Source of the DNA: Monosporascus cannonballus
Lineage: Eukaryota; Ascomycota; Sordariomycetes; Xylariales
Reading direction: 5' to 3'
Length of the DNA stretch: 64,000 bases
Assembly (NCBI GenBank): GCA_004154925.1
Contig: QJNS01000139.1
Coordinates: 1 to 64,000 of the forward strand
Shown: one piece after another, positions 61,932 to 64,000 of the stretch
How positions within the stretch are numbered: the first letter of the stretch is position 1
Layout of the letters: every line of letters begins with the position of its first letter
The notes under the pieces: generated by a model
Told to the model about the DNA's origin: nothing
What the model saw: only the letters and a program-made list of their open reading frames with translations
Databases searched by the model: none
Program-made: the position numbers and the translations under genes

Positions 61932-64000
61932 AAATATTAATATTAAAATTTAAAATAATTCAGTCCGGAATTTAAACGTAATAATATATGGATTAAGGAA
62001 CGAACCTACTTAAATAAAAAAACGAGATATTTTTATTATTACTGTAAAAAAGGTATAAATATTAAAACGAAATTAATAAATGCATTAAATTTTCGTATAT
62101 CTTTAAAAATAAATAATATTATTAAATTATAAATTAAATTAATTTTAAACGTTATAAACTTACGTAACAAATATACTCTTTAATCCATTTATTTAAAATT
62201 TATAAATATTATCAAAAGTAGTTATATATTAAACGTCTTTATTTAATTTTGAATTTTTTATTATTTAAAAAACCTTAAAATATAATATAATACATCATTA
62301 ACCCTTGTAGATTATTTAAATTTAAGTATTTAATAAAATATAATAACGAACTATTTTTAAAACCTTTTATTAATGTTTTAAAATCTATTACAAACGTATA
62401 TAAAAATATAAATATAAAACATATTGAAAGTTATTATGAAAATATTTCAATAATTATATATTTATCTTTTTAAATCTTTATTTAGACTTTTACAGAATAT
62501 ATAATATTTATATTTCAAGTTATATTCTTAAAACCCTTCAATTCTTCCGGCACAGAATTTTCATATATATTATTAATAACTGTATTTTGTATATAATATT
62601 ATCAAATATATTTATTCTTTGTAATTTCTTACCTTTTAATATTACAATTACCAATTAAATGGAATATTAATAAATTTTGTCCGAAATTCAAATTTATAAA
62701 ACCAGAAATAATTAATAAATTACGATATTAAATACCTTTTTTAATAAAAAGTTGGATTAAAATCATTATTACAAATATTTAAAGAAAAAAGTAATTATGA
62801 AGTATTAAGATTTAAAACAAATAAAAATTAATAAAACACAATAAAGATTTTAATATAGTATGTATATAAATTTAAATTTTTTTTTCAAGTTTAACAAAAT
62901 ACGTAAATATTTATTAAACGATATATTTTGCATACTAAATATTCAATATTTGATTGCAAAAAGTTTAATATACTATATTTAATTAAACTTCTAAATATTA
63001 GTTAAAATATATTAATAAAACTTATTATATCGGAAAACAAAGCAAGTCTAAAAGCAGAATTATAAATAAAAACAAATATAACGAAAGTTTGTGAAAAAGA
63101 TTGTGAATTAATAATTTTAAAACTTTCGAATAATGCATTTATAAAATATAATAAATTATTTGAAACGCTTTATAATATTTTTATGACATTAGACAATAAT
63201 TTTACATTTAATAAAACCAATAATGTAAATAAAAATAATGTAAATCATTATTTAATATAATCTTTTGCTATTATAGCTACATTATACCGTTATGTCAAAG
63301 GCATAGAAAATTGGCGGAATGATTGCAATTATGGCTATCATCCTAATATTTACATCTGCATATATACTGAAGTCTATCCGATGCCCTTAAATCGTAACGA
63401 TTGCGATTTTGTAAAAAAGATATAATAACCAAAATTTAAAGATTATAGTCAAATAATTAAAAGCTGAAATTTACCTTCATAACGGAATATAATCAATTAT
63501 TGAAAATTATCTAAATACGACAAATTCAAAACTTTAATAATATAAACAAAATAGAAAAATTATAATATTACCCAGTTATTATAGTAATACGAATTTCTAG
63601 GCTGAAGACTGTACTAATCTTAATATAATAATATTAATTTATTGATTATTATGATAACCCTTTAACCGAATAATTTTAATAAGGTATAATTTAATCGTAA
63701 ACGAAATATTTATCGCAATAATTATCATAATCGCAAAAAACAATCAAAGTTTTTCATATATTTCGTTTAAGTTTAAAATATATTAAAATACATAATATAT
63801 AAAGTATATTCAAATTTAAGCCATATTCTTTAGGCCTACGCAAATAGATTTGAAATTATTATACGTTATAATTTACATAATAAATATTATATTTGATATT
63901 TTCGAATACGATAACTATTCTTAATATTTACCGTTAAAATACATTTTTTTAATTCCGTAAAACCTTACTTTAAAACCGATTAACGCATAATTATTGGCAG
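61932..64000. other. AT-rich degraded DNA to the window edge
   Basis: This is probably the upstream half of element 1 (RT and gag, minus strand), by its expected length; a weak FNNII motif near 62,115 could be its RT site, but this is not secure. An island of less AT-rich sequence lies at about 63265-63415. No open frame of note is seen elsewhere. Confidence 0.45.

Larger units (their letters stand above)
26042..64000. mobile_element. AT-rich block of nested, RIP-degraded Ty3/gypsy chromoviruses
   Basis: Composition changes abruptly at about 26,040 and stays strongly AT-rich to the window edge, with no open frame longer than 100 codons. Fragments of reverse transcriptase, RNase H, integrase and chromodomain can still be read with stops. 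Paired LTRs differ mostly by C-to-T and G-to-A changes, the signature of RIP. Individual elements are listed separately. I see no host gene in the block. Confidence 0.9.

Noticed and set aside
26042..64000. AT-rich block as a mitochondrial insertion or contaminant
   Set aside because: RT, RNase H, integrase and chromodomain remnants, paired LTRs and target duplications explain it, and mitochondrial genes are not seen.
26042..64000. CRISPR arrays or bacterial-type operons
   Set aside because: The repeats are LTRs and LTR-internal tandem units with no spacer pattern, and the organism is a fungus.

Overview
The window comes from the nuclear genome of a filamentous ascomycete (Pezizomycotina). 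The genes have short introns of about 50-150 bp with GT..AG ends and CTAAC/CTGAC-type branch sites. The gene families are typical of these fungi: an HR-PKS relic, a PTH11/SAT4-like rhodopsin-domain protein, a DUF1776 protein and a secreted GH31 alpha-glucosidase. The right side carries Ty3/gypsy elements degraded in the manner of repeat-induced point mutation (RIP).

The window has two compartments. Positions 1 to about 26,040 are moderately GC-rich and sparsely genic. In order they hold: the 3' part of a secreted Asn/Gly-rich protein gene (+), an F-box protein (-), a six-exon GH31 alpha-glucosidase (-), the CPSF30/Yth1 mRNA 3'-end-processing zinc-finger protein (+), a three-exon DUF1776 protein (-), a six-exon seven-helix rhodopsin-domain membrane protein (-), a decayed highly reducing polyketide synthase (+), and a three-exon GT25-type glycosyltransferase (+). 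These genes do not form a cluster or pathway. Each is a separate unit, with intergenic gaps up to 2.7 kb in which I could not support any gene.

Positions 26,042-64,000 are an AT-rich block with almost no open frames. It is a nest of dead Ty3/gypsy chromoviruses. Following the broken reading frames across each junction gives the order of insertion. Element 1 (-, LTR at 26042) was split in its integrase by element 2 (+, 27653-34527). Element 3 (-, about 36180-61931), probably itself inside element 1, was split in its integrase by element 4 (-, 38424-57215). Element 4 was split in its chromodomain by element 5 (-, 39560-51344) and in its RT/RNase H connection by a solo LTR of the element 5 family (53145-53424). 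A 122-bp TG..CA mini-element with a tRNA-like fold sits unmutated inside element 5. Once the nested insertions are subtracted, elements 2, 3 and 4 are each about 6.7-7.0 kb, which supports the reconstruction. The block looks like constitutive heterochromatin, possibly pericentromeric.

The most unusual observations are the 122-bp mini-element, the 52-bp tandem repeats in the U3 of element 4 (two copies in one LTR, three in the other), the readable nested stratigraphy, and the PKS relic that has lost its KS, most of AT and its ACP. I see no convincing evidence for a wholly new biological system.
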